Positions 44,434 to 54,310 of a stretch of DNA of 64,000 nt are shown here, in pieces; positions within the stretch are counted from its first letter, which is position 1, and each line of letters opens with the position of its first letter. The notes under the pieces were generated by a model. It made no database searches and had not been told where the DNA came from. It was given only the letters and a program-made list of their open reading frames with translations. This DNA is from Fulvia fulva (Eukaryota; Ascomycota; Dothideomycetes; Mycosphaerellales; Mycosphaerellaceae): the NCBI RefSeq assembly GCF_020509005.1, contig NC_063021.1, positions 620,001-684,000 on the forward strand, given 5' to 3'. The position numbers and the translations under genes were made by a program.

Positions 44434-46539
44434 CTACTCCGCCGCTGGCAACAGCTCCGCCGCAGGAGGTGCCTTCGCCAGCAACTTCAGCGCCTTCCCC
44501 TCCTCAAGCGAAAACGACTTCAAGTCCTCATCAGCGCCATCATCGCTCGCGCCCTCCATCTCAAACTTGCTGTAGACTCGCTTGCCCTCTTCATCAAACT
44601 CCTTCGGCGCACGGTCTCGCGGCGCCAGCTTCCCAGTCCAGCCTTCATCATCCTTGACATCGAGGCGAACGGTGCCAGTGATGGTCTTGGGTTGCCAGCC
44701 TGTTGCGGCGGAACATGCGAGCTCTGTGAAGACGACGTAGTCACCGACTGCGAGGTCCTCCACCACCACTGGTGGCAGCGCGGCGATGTCGTCGGGTAAT
44801 GGTGGGAAGCCTTCGTCGTCGTCGCCGTTCTCGAGCAGTGCGCCTTCTTCCCAGTATGAGTCGTCCTCGACGTCCTCGCTAGGGTCGTCGTAGTCGAGTG
44901 CATCACCGCCACCGTTTTGGTTGTATTTGTCGTAGGTCTCGGTGAATTGTGCGTGAGCGGCACCGGTGGCGTCGACCTTTCGTCGCTTGTTGCGCTTCTT
45001 CTTGGTGTGCTGATACTGAGGGTCCCATCGTTGTTGAAAGGGGAAAGGAGGCGCAGATAGCTCAACGCCTTCGTCGCAGCACTCGACTGCCGACAGGTCG
45101 ATTTGGTTGCGCCATGCGTCTTCGTCTTCTTCCTCCTCGGGTGCGGCAGGCTGGAGTGCAGTGGTAGCTTTGCGCGTCGTGCCACCAGCGAGACGCTTCT
45201 GCAGCGCGTCTTTGTCGGCTTGTGTCTTGGGGTTTCTAACACCAAGCGATCCGAACACAAGACGGTTCATGCTGGCCAGATCGAGTCGCTTCCGCTTAGC
45301 AGCAGTCGCTGGCTCGATCTCAGGTGCTTCGTCTTCATCCTCCTCCCGCATGATGGGCTCCTCTGCTGGCCTCTTCTTCGATCGAATGGTGTCTGCCGCG
45401 GGTATATCTGTCGCTTTGGAAGCTGCAATCACGCGATCCTCTTCACCGTTGATGTCCATACCTCCAGAGGCTATCTGGCTCAGCAGCTTTTGCCGCTCTC
45501 CCTCAATCGTCCGCTCCTCCTGGATGATAACACGAACGTCTGGGCCAGAGGTGACATTCTTGTCCTTCTGCCAATTGTGCAGCGCATCGATACCTGCGTC
45601 GCTTGGTAGCAAGCCACTCTCTTTTAGCACTTTGAGTTGTCTCTGCTCTCTCCGTCTCTGATTGCGACGTTTGGTGTCGTTCTTGCCCTCGTGAGGTATG
45701 CCCTTGGCATTGCCTTCGGTTGATCCTGAAGTCCCATTCACTTCCTTGTGACCTTTTACAAGCGGCGGCTGCTCCTTTGACTGCTTGGCTGCCGCCGCCG
45801 CAGCTGCTTCTCCGTCTATGCCTTCCCATGTTTCCTCGTCGCTTGAGCTGTCGGAGTTACTCGATGAGTCGTCACTCGAGCTGTCACTATCGCTCGAACT
45901 GTCGCTATCACTGCTGGTACTGCTGCTGTCATCAGAGTCATCGATCTCCGCCGGAGCTTCGATGAATGTTATTGGCACCGGTGTGATGTCTTCATCTTCC
46001 TCACTTTCCTCGTCCCCGCTCTCATGCTCTGCTTCGAAGTCTCCATCCTCCTCTTCATCATCCTCTCCTTCCTCGAGGTATTCTGCTCCCGCCAGCTCCA
46101 TCCTGTTCAATGCAAGAGCGTCCTCATCTCCCGCAGCTGGCTGCCTCCTAGGCGGGATGTAGACATCTGGCCTCTCAACCTTCCGAACCAACGACCTTCC
46201 AAATGCCACTCCATCGTGTATGTGCCTACCACCTGGCGTGATCTGGTCCCTCCCACTGAGTAGTCTGCCCTTGGCCTCCACATACTGCAATGGCTTTATG
46301 CATACTTCATCCTCATGCTGGAACGTGGTGCCGACCTCGCTGTAGTGTACAGCCTCATAGCCACCCACCGAGACGGTGTAGTCTTCCAAGCCCCATGTGT
46401 TTCCTTCTAAAGGAAATCGTTCATTGACTTTTGCAAGGAATTGTGCAATTGTTTGGCGGCGTTCGGTGATGTCGTCGATGGCCCAGAGAACGTTTGCCGT
46501 CGGGATCTCGTTGCGCTCGATGCGCAGGCGGAGACGCAT
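44434..46539 (-). CDS. Coilin-like nuclear protein (ubiquitin-like N-terminus, Tudor-like C-terminus)
   Basis: 701 aa from ATG 46,539. The N-terminus begins MRLRLRIER and, with WAIDDITERRQTIAQFLAKV and DYTVSVGGYEA, looks like a ubiquitin-fold domain (about residues 1-95), as at the start of coilin. The middle is disordered: an acidic run (about 160-195), a Ser/Asp run (about 203-245), poly-Ala, and basic clusters (KRRNQRRREQRQ, KKRPAEE, KKKRNKRRK) likely to be nuclear localisation signals. Near residue 590 DLAVGDYVVFTELA...TGWQPKTITGTV fits an atypical Tudor-like fold, again as in coilin. Fungal proteins of this layout are usually listed as a domain of unknown function. A nuclear role in snRNP or nuclear-body biology is inferred from architecture only. 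An upstream in-frame Met at 46,719 adds 60 residues without similarity. Confidence 0.68.
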   Translation of the reverse strand: MRLRLRIERNEIPTANVLWAIDDITERRQTIAQFLAKVNERFPLEGNTWGLEDYTVSVGGYEAVHYSEVGTTFQHEDEVCIKPLQYVEAKGRLLSGRDQITPGGRHIHDGVAFGRSLVRKVERPDVYIPPRRQPAAGDEDALALNRMELAGAEYLEEGEDDEEEDGDFEAEHESGDEESEEDEDITPVPITFIEAPAEIDDSDDSSSTSSDSDSSSDSDSSSDDSSSNSDSSSDEETWEGIDGEAAAAAAAKQSKEQPPLVKGHKEVNGTSGSTEGNAKGIPHEGKNDTKRRNQRRREQRQLKVLKESGLLPSDAGIDALHNWQKDKNVTSGPDVRVIIQEERTIEGERQKLLSQIASGGMDINGEEDRVIAASKATDIPAADTIRSKKRPAEEPIMREEDEDEAPEIEPATAAKRKRLDLASMNRLVFGSLGVRNPKTQADKDALQKRLAGGTTRKATTALQPAAPEEEEDEDAWRNQIDLSAVECCDEGVELSAPPFPFQQRWDPQYQHTKKKRNKRRKVDATGAAHAQFTETYDKYNQNGGGDALDYDDPSEDVEDDSYWEEGALLENGDDDEGFPPLPDDIAALPPVVVEDLAVGDYVVFTELACSAATGWQPKTITGTVRLDVKDDEGWTGKLAPRDRAPKEFDEEGKRVYSKFEMEGASDDGADEDLKSFSLEEGKALKLLAKAPPAAELLPAAE

Positions 46540-47669
46540 TTTGGCGTATGTGGAGGTCAAGATCAGGACATGGTGGAAAGGTTGGAGGTTGCCGTTTGTA
46601 GTTGAGAGCACAAAGAAAGTGTTGCATAAACGTGAATGCAGCGTTAGCGCAACAGGGTTCAAGCTTTCTCGGTAGACTAAAGCGTGCCGAAAGCTCTTGC
46701 GACAACTGCCACACCTCATTCACCAACACGGCCATATTATACCGACAATGCATGTGACAGCTCTTGTACTCACTGATCTCTTGAGTCTGACTGAGCTTAT
46801 TCACGTCAGAATCGCAAGGCCCGGACTTATGGCACTGCCTTCCATCAAGCCGCCTGGCCACGGGTGAGGCATTTGCCACTCACACCTGCTCCAACCACGT
46901 ACTGTCAGTCTGTCACAATGGCAGCTATCCCAGTCCTTGGACGAAGGAACGTAACTAAACTCCGAGGCTGATGCCATCCTACTGCCCGGTTGGCGAGAGC
47001 CATCAACGCCATGCCTCATGAACTACATGGGAACAGGCTTCACCTGCCAGGAACCCGTGGCCCTCCACGGCACCTACGGGAGACTACAGCAATGGTCTAC
47101 TTTGCATCAGAGAACGCTCCTAACAACGTAGACAGAAGTGTTTGTGCAGGGCATGCAGGCGACCTCGGACCGCAAGCTGAAGATCGAGACAGATTCACGC
47201 CTCCAAGGCCGACTCATGTGGACAGAAAGAACTTACTTTGCTGTCGACGCCAGAGCCCGGAATCTTTTGGCCCCCGTGTTTGCTGAGTAAAGTTACGTCG
47301 AATCATGTATGGTGATTACAGACATCATCCATTCAGAGGCAATGCCGAAACCCCGGTGAAGACCAGCGTATCGAAGACATCAGGCCGCATGTCCACGGCG
47401 ATAAGCCTGTATCGGCGCAGGCATCCTTACAGTCTGACGAGACGAGATTCTGGCTTCTTCGGGGCGTACCATCGAAGCCTCAATACCGTGGAGGACGGGT
47501 TGTCAAGGCTGGCCTACCTCATCTCTCATGGTGTGTTTTGAGAACTCTGGATACATCTGCGAAAGGCATTCAGGCTAGTTTTCAGACATCCTAGAAAGTA
47601 CTTGTGGTATTGATACATGTATACAACAAACGCTACGAACGCTCTCTGGGATTACCATCAATGCTCTTA
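46540..47669. other. Intergenic region, no gene recognised
   Basis: About 1.1 kb between the coilin-like gene and the 3' end of the isocyanide synthase. Open frames at 46,801-47,286 and 47,305-47,541 have no domain, no good initiation context and strongly biased Arg/Pro/His content, so they are not called. The region should hold the coilin-like promoter and the synthase terminator. Confidence 0.5.
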
Positions 47670-49505
47670 TCAGGCCTTGACCGCGGTAGGAGTCAAGGTG
47701 AAGAAAGCAGCACCCGGCACAGGTGGAGCATCAAGCGGGGCCCCTTGATCGGCAGAAGCACCGTCTTCCTTATCATCCTTCTTGCTCTCGGTCTTCTTGG
47801 ACGCTGGCTCAATCGGCTTCTTCGGCTGCACTTGATTCTTCTGAGGGGTTGGTGCCACCCAAGCCCCCACTACCTCCTTCTTTTCTATGGCTTCCTCAAC
47901 CTTCTCAACCTTGGTCATGTATAGATCTTCATGGCCGGCAATCTCGACAATGCAGCCATGCCAAGGTGTGGGAACGTGGAGAAGATCGTGCGACTTTTCG
48001 GCGTCTCCTTGTGGTGGAAGAGTGTCGGTAGCACAAACGTTCGGTCCCATCAGGTTAATACCGAACTTAGGACCCGCGTTATTGTGTCTACAAGATGGTC
48101 AGTAAAGGGTCTGATCTGGGTGGGCCACGACTTACGCATGGATGGATAGCCGGAGGTGATACGGGAACACCATCTCGATCATGTTGGAGTACGCTTGGTT
48201 GCGCTACAAAACGCCAGTCCTATGAGGCAGTTATTTTGCAAGAGACATTGACCTACCTCGATCATTTCGAAAGCGACCTTGGACGACAGCTTCCGCAGCT
48301 TGCTCTTGCTGAGCATCTCTGTATGGGTATTTCTCTGCAGATCTTCCAGCATGAAGCGTGAGAAGCCACGATAAAGGGCCAACGCTGCCGGGTCCTTGTC
48401 ATCGATGCGTCCTCGGAGCTCGTCTGTGTTGGCGCTGAAGCCTTGCATGAGAAGCCTACGGCTGATCTCAGCGTCCTCATTGATAGGAATTTCTTCGATG
48501 GGGTGCTTGAGCTCTTCAAGCTTCAGGCGATCGGCCAAGTTTTCACCTTCGATGTCACGTCGCTGCAGCTTCAGCATCTCTGGAAGACCTTGGAAGCGAA
48601 CACGTTCCCGACCACCATCACCGAAAGCAGTCTTGAGGGTTTCATTCATCTCCCGAAGCTTGGAACCGTATGCATCAACCATACTGTCTTCGACGCCAAC
48701 TAAACACCATGATCAGTATGAGAACCCGCCGCATCAATGTCTCTCAACGACTTACTGCAATCACTGAAGACGTGGCCATCGCTCACGATCAAGACCTCTG
48801 CGCCCGGTTTGTAGATGTCTTCGACAGACCTCACGAAGTTGTGCAATGTGGTCAAAGCGATCATCTCGCCTCGATCGGGAAGTCATTGCCGACCTTATCC
48901 GGGTTCGAAGATTTGCAGGGAAAAGCAGGCAGCACAAGCTCGATCTTCGCATTCCGGCTTGTGTAGTGCTTGAGTTGCCGCAAGAAGAATGCACGACCGC
49001 TTGTTGGCCATTGGTCCTCGGGTGCCACGTTGCGGATTCCGTTTTCGAATATGTCGACAATCTTTTCCTCGGTCGACTCCAGGTTGGTTCCCACGTTTTG
49101 CGAGTCACCGGGCTGGACTGTCTGTTGTGTGCAACGAAGAACAAGGTCCATAAAAAAGTCGTCCAAGGACTCATCTGGATCAGCGTCATCGGCCTTGATG
49201 AGTACACCCAAGATGTGGCTTCCGGAATCGTCGGGTCGCTCCAGTAGCACTACGGGCGTCGGGCCTGTGGCAGTTGATGCAGCAGGTGCATCCTTCACCA
49301 GCAAAGGTGATGGCAGCTCCATTCGTCTCGCCGAGGCCGCATGATCTTTACCACCGAAGCTATCTTGCGTTGCATATCTGATCTCATCCCAGTGCTGCTG
49401 GAGGTGGCTGTTCGTGCAACGCAAGAGCTGTCCATCGTGCTGACGGGCATAAAGTACGACAAGGCGGTGGTAGATTGAACTACCTTCCGATAAGAAGCCC
49501 TCCAT
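47670..49505 (-). pseudogene. DIT1: DIT1/PvcA-type isocyanide synthase, frameshifted
   Basis: Enzymes of this family turn the amino group of an amino acid (often Tyr or Trp) into an isocyanide or formyl derivative; yeast Dit1 starts dityrosine synthesis. Exons: 48,756-49,505, 48,257-48,699, 48,136-48,203 and 47,670-48,087; introns 56, 53 and 48 bp, all with clean GT..AG ends. Family motifs: LVLPAFPCKS, LIVSDGHVFSDC.IGVEDSMVDAYG, and RNQAYSNMIEMVFPYHLRLS followed by IHAHNNAGPKFGI. The N-terminal 150 residues precede the PvcA domain as in Dit1; the C-terminus has a Lys/Pro-rich tail. Around 48,878-48,884 the frame is lost: exon 1 is 750 bp, but the intron phases require 751, so one base (in a short C run) is missing and translation ends at 48,861. 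A product would lack most of the catalytic domain. Divergent from the MFS gene. Confidence 0.9.
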
Positions 49506-51228
49506 CTTGAGTAGGGTGTATGTTGTGTCTTCGGGGCTGGTGCAGAAGGAAAAGGTACACTGATCCGAAACTATGCTTCACTCCTTCACTGATATGGGTA
49601 TCTCAAAAAGCCTAACGATGACTATGATGCTGCGGACCACAACAAGGCTGATGACGATGATGATGGCGCTCCTTCGTGGATCACCGATTCCCAGGATAGC
49701 AATCAAGCCATATCGACTAGCCATGACTTCGTTGCAATCACAGCTGCAGCATCTGCACGTACCCGGGCATCGACATTCGCTGAGCCACTCACCTCAACGT
49801 CGTGATCTGGACGATTCGAGTGACCAGCTGGCCCACGAGCAACCGTTTCCGCCTTCCCGGGCTTGGCACCAGTCGGGTCGTTGATACTTGGTCGCATAGA
49901 GCTGCGGTATAGACGCTGCCTGCGGTCCGTGAGCTCCAGACACGATGAGCGATCCTGGAATCTAACTTCAAACACGAAGCGAATAACGATCGGTGGCTCA
50001 ACCTTACTGCTGCGCACGCTGTGCCTGCGCGAGCTGTGGTACGGATCTGTTGGTCTAGATGCCGTCGATTTGGACTGCCAAAGGCACATTCGACGTTAAG
50101 CAAGCCGAGACAGCTGCAGCCTTCGCGAATAGATCAGCCTACATCCACGGATGGACTATTGGAAGGAAGGCAGGTTGCGCCTCAGCGCGCCTCAGATGGA
50201 GTTTCAGCTCGATGCTGCACGAATGCTGTGGCATGATGAGCGGCATGCACTCAGCCGTGCTCGCAAGCAGAAAGTCAAAACAGTTGCGGTATCAGCCTAC
50301 AACGGTCCGAAGAATGTGAAGAAGCCGCACGCAATGTGACGTATGAGCGCGATCTCCTGACCACGGTACGAAAGCGGCGGTGTAGGTGAGCCGTATAGGC
50401 CTACTACATTAATGTTTGCCGGTCTCCGACCTACATGCGATGCCAAGCTTCGTGTTCGCAAACAGAGCACCGTCGATCATCTGGACGACTCATGTAGGAC
50501 ACGGGCAGACGGAGCCACAAGTTGAACACTCGATTCGAGCAGCCTGAGGATTTGGAGTGCCGAGATCTCGTTCGACCATCTGCTGAAGGACAACGTTGCA
50601 AAGGATGGCAAGGACTACGTGGCTCACATGAAGGACTGCTGAGGCCGCAGGAAGACCATTGATCGGACCACGAGAGGTGAACGCTCGTACATGTATGACG
50701 CAGGAGGTCTCTTTGGGCCGCTTAACGAGAAGTCACCTCCTACGGGGGAGCGTGTACAGCACGAACGCCCATGCGGCAGGCGGCAGGGTACGACTATGTG
50801 GAAACGAAGTTCGCTGCAAAATCCAACGTCGGCGGCTTTGGGCAAGATGATCCTACCTCGGATCGCGCCGAATTCGCTTGAGATGACTTGGGCGCTCTTC
50901 TTGGTAAGATCATCTTTCCGACAACCACATCCAGACCACCCATGAGGTCTGGACGATCTGCCTCATCAGATGCGCATGTACCCATCGATAGTGCAACTGA
51001 GTGCATTAAAGGATATGCAGACTGCATGATGTGCGTTGTTGCTTACTCACTCCTAACCAGTATGCACCAAGGGGGCTTAGCTGGAAAAGCTTCTGCACGC
51101 CACAGCGTCGATCTCTCGTGTAGATCGATTGGCAAACGTCAAGATGCATTTCGAGCTGCTCTGATGAGTTATTCATACTGCTTGCTACTCACGAACCGAC
51201 GACTGCATTGAGGAAGCCTCGAGCAATC
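49506..51228. promoter_or_regulatory. Divergent region between isocyanide synthase and transporter, with possible gene relics
   Basis: About 1.7 kb separates two divergently read cluster genes and should hold their promoters. It is unusually long and contains stretches that look formerly coding on the plus strand. At 49,597-49,806 there are about 69 codons with normal composition (DDYDAADHNKADDDDDGAP, then SWITDSQDSNQAISTSHD). Another 61 codons lie at 50,151-50,339, and a stretch at about 50,580-51,010 splits between two frames (YMYDAGGLFGPLNEKS; GGFGQDDPTSDRAEFA). None has a recognisable family. A decayed cluster gene, for example a regulator, is possible but unproven. Confidence 0.4.
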
Positions 51229-52871
51229 ATGGAGAAACAGAATCGCAGCGATGCTGCACTGGCGGAGAAGGGCAATGCAGAACCTCAGCAAGACTCGAAG
51301 ACGTCGAGTTCATCCCAGTTGCAAGATGAGAAACCCAAGCCCCCATACTGTGCACTCAGTCCCCATCGACGAAGATTCATTCTCGGTGTTGTAACAGTTG
51401 CTGGATTCTTTGGACCATTTGCTGGAAACATTTACTTACCAGCACTTCCTGTGTTGTAACAGGTGTTCGGAGTCGGAGAGACTGCGATGAACGCGACAGT
51501 CACCTCATTCAAGATTGTGTTCGCATTCGCGGTAAGTCTTCCCACTGAGTATGGAAATTCTCATGATACAAGATCTAATCCGGTCTGTAGCCTCTTTTCT
51601 GGACCAGCTTTTCTGACTACAAGGACGTCGTCCTTTGTATATCATCTCCCTGGCGATATACATAGCAAGTAACATCTTGATGGCAGCTTTACCACCAAAC
51701 TTCGGCGCATTAGTCTTTCTACGTGTCGTACAGGCCTTCGGTTCGGCAGCTGTGGTCTCAATGGGAGCTGGAACAGTGGCAGATGTAAGTGAGTGATGAC
51801 AAGCCTCCCGGAGTCGGATTCCTGACAATAATGGTAGACAACGGAACCGAAACATCGTGGAAAAGCGATGTCTCATTTCCTCCTGGGTCCGCAGCTGGGC
51901 CCTGTTATCGGACCTGTGTTGGGAGGCGCTCTTGCAGAGGCTTCGTGGAGATGGATCTCTGGCTTCCTCGGTATGCACAGCTCACTTGTTATCAATGGGG
52001 AGTTAATAACTTTGACAAAGCTCTGACTGGATTCACGCTGTGGCTCATGATCGTCTTCGCCCTCCCAGAGACACTACGCTGTCGTGTGGGCAATAGCCAG
52101 ATCAACACTAAATCATGGTTCGTCTGGCCACCTCGTCTGGCTACTGAGACAGCGCCGCCTGAGGAACAAGGACCAAAGCCACCAAAGCCGACACTCCAGG
52201 GCTACTGGAAGCTCTTCAGCTATCCTCCTATTGGCATTGTCTCATTCAACACTGCAATCCTGTATGCTGCCTATTTCTCCATTGCTGTCGACCTACCAAG
52301 GAGCTTCAAGGGAGCTTACGGATGGAGCGAAAGCGAAGTCGGCGCTGCCTACCTCGCAGTGGGAGTGGCTCTCATTGTTGGCTCTCTCGTGGGAGGCAGA
52401 GTCAATGATTGGCGACGCAGAGTCATGCATGCGAAGTCGGGCGATGCTGAGGTCGCCCCAGAAAGTCGACTTGTTGACCAAATTTGGGGCGTCGTCCTCT
52501 GCGCAGGAGGAACACTCATGTACGGCTGGTTCGTTGACCGACGTATCCACCCCGCCGCGGTATTGGTGGCCACCTTCATCACGGGCTTCAGTATGAGTTG
52601 GGTCTTTGTCTCATCAACGGCATTCCTGACAGAGTGTGCACCGATGCAAGCAGCTGGAGCATTTGCACTTGGCAACATGCTTCGCAATCCTGCAGCTGCG
52701 ATTGCTGCTGTCATCACACCATCTTTGATCAGGGACATGGGTATAGGGTGGTTCTTCACGGGGTTTGCACTGCTTGACTTGGTAGTCGTCGGCAGTTCCG
52801 TCCTGATTCTCAGGTGGAGGAGCCCCTACTGGCGGGCGAAGAAGAAAGCAGCCGCGAAAGCAGCGACCTGA
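51229..52871 (+). pseudogene. MFS drug:H+ antiporter-like transporter (DHA1/DTR1 type), stop plus frameshift
   Basis: Major facilitator protein probably exporting the cluster product. Exons 51,229-51,531, 51,591-51,784, 51,838-51,970 and 52,021-52,871; introns 59, 53 and 50 bp with GT..AG ends. After a polar N-terminus the first membrane helix reads FILGVVTVAGFFGPFAGNIY followed by LPALPVL. Helices with FRVVQAFGSAAVVSMG-like sequence (here LRVVQAFGSAAV), GPQLGPVIGPVLGGALAEAS (motif C type) and ASWRWISGFL follow, with six C-terminal helices in the last exon. Lesions: codon 77 is TAA (51,457-51,459), and exon 2 is 194 bp where phases need 195, from a missing G near 51,623-51,625 (in DYKG/D-RRP, motif A). 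An alternative start in frame is 51,208. Without the lesions it would have about 493 aa. Confidence 0.88.
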
Positions 52872-53234
52872 GCCAGGCACGGCCCGTTGAAGAGATACGA
52901 TACTGGTACAACATTTAGACTGCATTCACCGCCCGCTTTCTTCAGCTTGACATTGGTAGCTCATGCACCCAGTCCGCCGTGTCCGTATCTCTTACCACGA
53001 CCCAAAGACCTCTTATCAAACATCACAATCGACGACACGGCAGCTTTCAAACAAACTTTCTGCATTACCTCTCTTCAGCAGCTGGCAGCATGATATCAGT
53101 CGATCGATCAACAAGCAGCACCAATCAGGCCGCCATGTGAGGCTTATGAGGGCTGGCTGACCTTGCGGGACGTGGTAATGGGTGGTCTGATCAAGGCGGG
53201 ATGGAAGCAAAGCTTAAATGCCCCGGATCGACAT
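52872..53234. other. Transporter 3' flank, no gene recognised
   Basis: Sequence downstream of the transporter stop up to the first inverted repeat. Only short overlapping open frames are seen. It presumably holds the transporter 3' UTR and polyadenylation site. Confidence 0.45.
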
Positions 53235-53242
53235 CCTGCTGG

Positions 53243-53552
53243 CCTCGACACTTCCCCGAGCCCCAGTAAGCCGACCGAGCCCCAGCTGTCAATCAAATTG
53301 TAATCAAATCTCATCAATATCGACTATCTTGCACGTCGCCGTTGCGCCTCGGGGACGGCACATCGGCGGGGCCCCTACCCCTGCCTCGTAAGGGCCCCCC
53401 TCCTACTCGTTGCCGGCTCGAGTGCGCGCAAAACAATAGATGTTAGGGGGTCTTCGAGGTGCAATATGCATTGAAGTCAATCAAAGCTCATCAAAGTGGG
53501 CGGCAAATGATAGGGCTCGGTCGGCTTACTAGGGCTCGGGGAAGTGTCGAGG
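53243..53552. repeat. Inverted-repeat element 1 (41-bp arms, 310 bp)
   Basis: The arm at 53,243-53,283 (CCTCGACACTTCCCCGAGCC...) recurs as its reverse complement at 53,512-53,552 with about two mismatches. Each arm contains GAGCCC(C/T)AGTAAGCCGACCGAGCCC, a near-direct internal duplication of GAGCCC. The interior is G/C-rich with runs such as GGGGCCCCTACCCC. No open frame is present. It could be a miniature inverted-repeat transposable element or the arms of a larger decayed one. It is followed after only about 20 bp by element 2. Confidence 0.72.
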
Positions 53553-53574
53553 TCCTGCTGGGTGCGGCACATGG

Positions 53575-53953
53575 CCCAGTGTCTAGGGACACCACCATCG
53601 GACACCACCCTTGGCTACTCAAACCAATTGCCCTTCAATTCTAATGAACTGCCCATTAATCTTAATTAATGCGAGGAGGCCCAACTTTTTTAAGAGATAC
53701 TGCCTAACCCTCCCTAACCCTCCCTAACCTTCCTAACCACTAACCCTTACCCTCCTAACCCTAACCCTTATCCCCTAACCTCGCGAGGTGTTGTACGCAA
53801 TCTAGAGTGCTTGCAGATTGCAGGTTGGACTCGAAGCTCAATCGAATTGGAGATCCGGTCAAAATCTAGGGTCCAGTTCTTAGACTTAGAAAGATCTGGC
53901 GCAGCACGAGTAGCCGAGGGTGGTGTCCGATGGTGGTGTCCCTAGACACTGGG
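53575..53953. repeat. Inverted-repeat element 2 (46-bp arms, 379 bp) enclosing telomere-like repeats
   Basis: The arm at 53,575-53,620 (CCCAGTGTCTAGGGACACCA...) recurs as its reverse complement at 53,908-53,953 with one mismatch. CACATGG-like words lie just outside both arms. Each arm itself has a short repeat, GGACACCACC(A/C). The interior holds the degenerate telomere-like tract at 53,703-53,780 and TTAATTAAT-rich sequence at about 53,655-53,670. No protein is encoded. Confidence 0.75.
53703..53780 (-). repeat. Interstitial telomere-like CCCTAA tract, degenerate
   Basis: A 78-bp tract of CCTAACCCT-type units (CCTAACCCTCCCTAACCCTC and similar, with CTAACCCTTACC variants) reads as degenerate TTAGGG on the minus strand, the telomere repeat of most filamentous ascomycetes. 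Units vary in spacing and several contain an extra T or missing C. It is far from any chromosome end that can be seen here. Confidence 0.75.
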
Positions 53954-54310
53954 GGCACATGGAACGCCCGAGATCTTGGCGCGGCCTAGACTACCGCATC
54001 GTAGCGCCGTCGTATCGACCGAATTAGGACAGCTGAAGATCAGCAGAGAGAGTTGCTCGCGGCAGCTTGTTGCTGATCCTTGTCGTATCAGAGCTTTTTC
54101 GAACGCCGCATGCAATATCGCATCCTGCCGTGAAGTTCGTCTGTTTCGACTAAATCGAGAATGCCAAGGGAGGGAGTATGACATCGGTTGATGGTCGACA
54201 GGTAGGATGACGGAATTGAGGGCATCTGACGGCGTGGCGGAGGTGAGGTTGAGGTAGTTGATGGGTGAGTCTTTTGGTCATTGTTGCTGTTGTAGGCGTG
54301 GAGAGACACA

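Noticed and set aside
44520..45661. Long overlapping frames (246 aa minus, 184 and 168 aa plus)
   Set aside because: Shadows of the 701-codon coilin-like gene, whose frame carries the domains and normal composition.
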